Positions 62,203 through 64,000 of a stretch of 64,000 nucleotides of DNA are shown here, piece after piece. A program made the position numbers and the translations under genes. Origin of the DNA: Pyropia yezoensis (lineage: Eukaryota; Rhodophyta; Bangiophyceae; Bangiales; Bangiaceae); contig CM020619.1 of assembly GCA_009829735.1 (NCBI GenBank), forward strand, positions 124,001-188,000, written 5' to 3'. The stretch's first letter is position 1, and the number at the start of each line of letters is the position of its first letter. The notes beneath the pieces were generated by a model that was not told where the DNA came from, made no database searches, and worked only from the letters and a program-made list of their open reading frames with translations.

Positions 62203-64000
62203 GTACTTTTAGTCAGCCCCTGCGGATGTGAAAGCCAGAGTTGTATGTGAATATTTCTGTGTGACTCATTGCACCTTGGTGCGTGCGTCGGTGCATGAGA
62301 GCTGGACCCGGCTCAACGGTTGGCACATGTTTTGGAATCTCCCAAGAGTGGCTGCTCAAGACCCGCGCATCATGCTATCCACCCGCATCACCTTCACTGC
62401 CGAGGCTGACTCTTGGCGTCGGGTACCGCTCGCGGACGCTGCGCAGAGAACGGTGAGAGGAGACCCTCGACACAGTCGTCACACACGTACTGTACTACTT
62501 AATGCCAATCGTCAAGTCCGTGCCGAGCTACCGCCGCGTCAGCGACCGCGCCCAGCGACTGTGGCCCGCATCAAGGGACAGCGCTGCGCCGAGCGCGGCG
62601 GCCGTCTCGACGTGGCAGGCTGCGGAGAAGAAGAGCGACCGCGCCGGCCGCTGACGGGTACAGAGCGGCGGTCAGCGCACCAGTCACTCTGGCCCGGAAG
62701 GCCGACTGGTTGTGGCCGCCGTGGACGGAGGCGGCGACTGCCGCCCTCGCGAGGCGCATAGGCGGGAGTCAGCGCGCTGTGGCGGGCGGGAAATGGCGCA
62801 TCTCCATCTGCTTGGCACCACCGCGGCTACGAGGGCAAGGAGTAATGCTCGTTCCATAGGACGTCTGACTTGCACATAGCGCGGCGGAGGAGGAAAACGG
62901 ACCACCTATCCTGCGCTGGGAACGGCGAGAGGATGGAAGGACGAGCCCTACGGGAAAAACGCTGGATGATGAGTTACCTTGACTGCCGGATGAGTCACCT
63001 CTATGTTATTGGCCAGGATATGCGACAAATCCACCTGGGACAATAATTCGGCGGGCTGTCGTGAGTGGTGCAGGGCGCGGAGAGGCTTTTCGTGGAAGGG
63101 GAGAGGTGTGCGCGTCTGCCAAGTGCAAGGAGCTTCGTCGCCTGGGAGCCCGGCCGGCTCCCTCTTTCTGAGGGGGCACAACCCATCCCCCGGCCGTCTC
63201 CCTTCCCCCGGCCGTGTCCCCTCCCCCGGGCTGGGGTGGGACTTGGCCCCTGGGGAGGGTGTCCATCTCCCTCTGGAATTGGTGTGTGGCATGAACAGAC
63301 CCCACTCCCAGTGGCCGCTCATGCCGTATATCTGGCTCCCCCCTTTGACGTGCATGCCCTTGTCGCCCGTTGTCCCCCTCCATTCGCCTTCACTACCCTC
63401 CACGGCCATGCCCTGGCACGCCCTTCCTCCTGTCGCTACTCCCCCCCCCCAGTCACCCGCCCCCCCCCCCCACCCCCACTGGCAACTCTCCTCGCCCCGG
63501 CCACCGCCTGCTCACCCGCTCCCTTTTCTTGTTCCCGCCTCGGTTTGCCCTTGCGTATTTCTTTTCCCTCCCTTCTCCCCTCCGTCCAAGACGTCCCTGC
63601 GCTTGTGCTCGGTGCCGGCGGCCATGTTGCGTCCGCGTAGCGGCTGAAGTTGGCGTCGTGGCTCGCTGCGAGGCGGGCGTCTCTCCCGTCGACGGTGTCG
63701 GAGAGCCAGAGCTTGAGGACGGGCGTGGGGCGGGGGGGCATGGCGCTCGGATGCCGGGGGAGCAGGGCGACAGGTGTCTGGGGGTGTTGAGGGGTTGGGA
63801 GTTGGTGGTGCTGTGGTGGTGGCTGGGGCAGAAGCCTGGGAGTGAGGGTGGAGGGGGGGGAAGCGGTTGGCGATAGCGATAGCGAGGCGATGACGGCGTG
63901 GATGAAGGCATGCGAGAGAAGGCAGGACGAGGAGGGTGAGGAGGGGAGGGCGGCCCTGGTGCAGGTTCGGGAGTGAGACGGTAAGGGAGGGCTGAGGCTG
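62203..64000. other. Unassigned right end
   Basis: 62228-62761 (+) is open for 177 codons (WHMFWNLPRVAAQDPRIMLSTRITFTAEADSWRRVPL, then Arg-rich) without a recognised family. 63150-64000 is C-rich on + with low-complexity frames. On -, an ATG at 63741 opens VLKLWLSDTVDGRDARLAASHDANFSRYADATW, possibly a first exon running to lower coordinates, unconfirmed. Confidence 0.3.

Overview
This window looks like nuclear DNA from a GC-rich, compact eukaryote that is dense in transposons. The GC-rich codon usage, long single-exon genes, plant-type PIF/Harbinger transposases and chromodomain-type Ty3/gypsy elements would fit a bangiophyte red alga (Porphyra/Pyropia-like). That assignment is inference only: there is no rRNA or organelle marker to test it. 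Most recognisable coding sequence belongs to mobile elements. Only two genes look like intact host genes, and both encode secreted proteins.

Layout. 1-10213: a Ty3/gypsy chromovirus-like fossil (element A, + strand; its 5' LTR lies outside the window). It has gag, a protease-RT-RNase H-integrase-chromodomain region, four 24-bp palindromic repeats, a large antisense ORF, a polypurine tract and a 3' LTR. About 10.2-15.1 kb: a decayed PIF/Harbinger element with a DDE transposase facing a Myb/SANT-like accessory gene. 15.2-19.4 kb: G/C-homopolymer-rich low-complexity DNA with a degenerate minisatellite. 19482-20549: an orphan secreted-protein gene. About 22.1-29.8 kb: a second PIF/Harbinger element with an intact transposase, again facing an accessory locus, which here carries duplicated Cys motifs, long tandem protein repeats and a Myb/SANT-like domain. 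32287-33556: a Tc1/mariner element with complete TIRs and TA target duplications but a dead transposase. 33.6-52.9 kb: DNA of visibly lower GC content with decayed unknown genes. This tract is interrupted by a very young Ty3/gypsy element (element B, 35279-43619, - strand, LTRs differing at one position, GGATG target duplication), a second decayed Tc1-like transposase (44521-45554), and a 452-bp MITE inside a kinase-like gene remnant (51740-52191). 53-57.4 kb: Ala/Pro-rich low-complexity DNA. About 58.7 kb: a 111-bp hairpin MITE. 59429-60448 (-): a secreted PAN/Apple plus NPP1/Vps62-like gene. 62.0-62.2 kb (-): a glycosyltransferase-like fragment.

How it fits together. Two themes recur. First, both gypsy elements carry an extra ORF between pol and the 3' LTR, transcribed against gag-pol. 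Second, both Harbinger elements have convergent transposase and accessory genes, and in both the accessory gene's Cys-motif, low-complexity N-terminal part and its Myb/SANT-like part lie in different frames, which suggests an intron. In gypsy A and Harbinger 2 the junction between the convergent genes holds tandem repeats, each containing a perfect inverted repeat.
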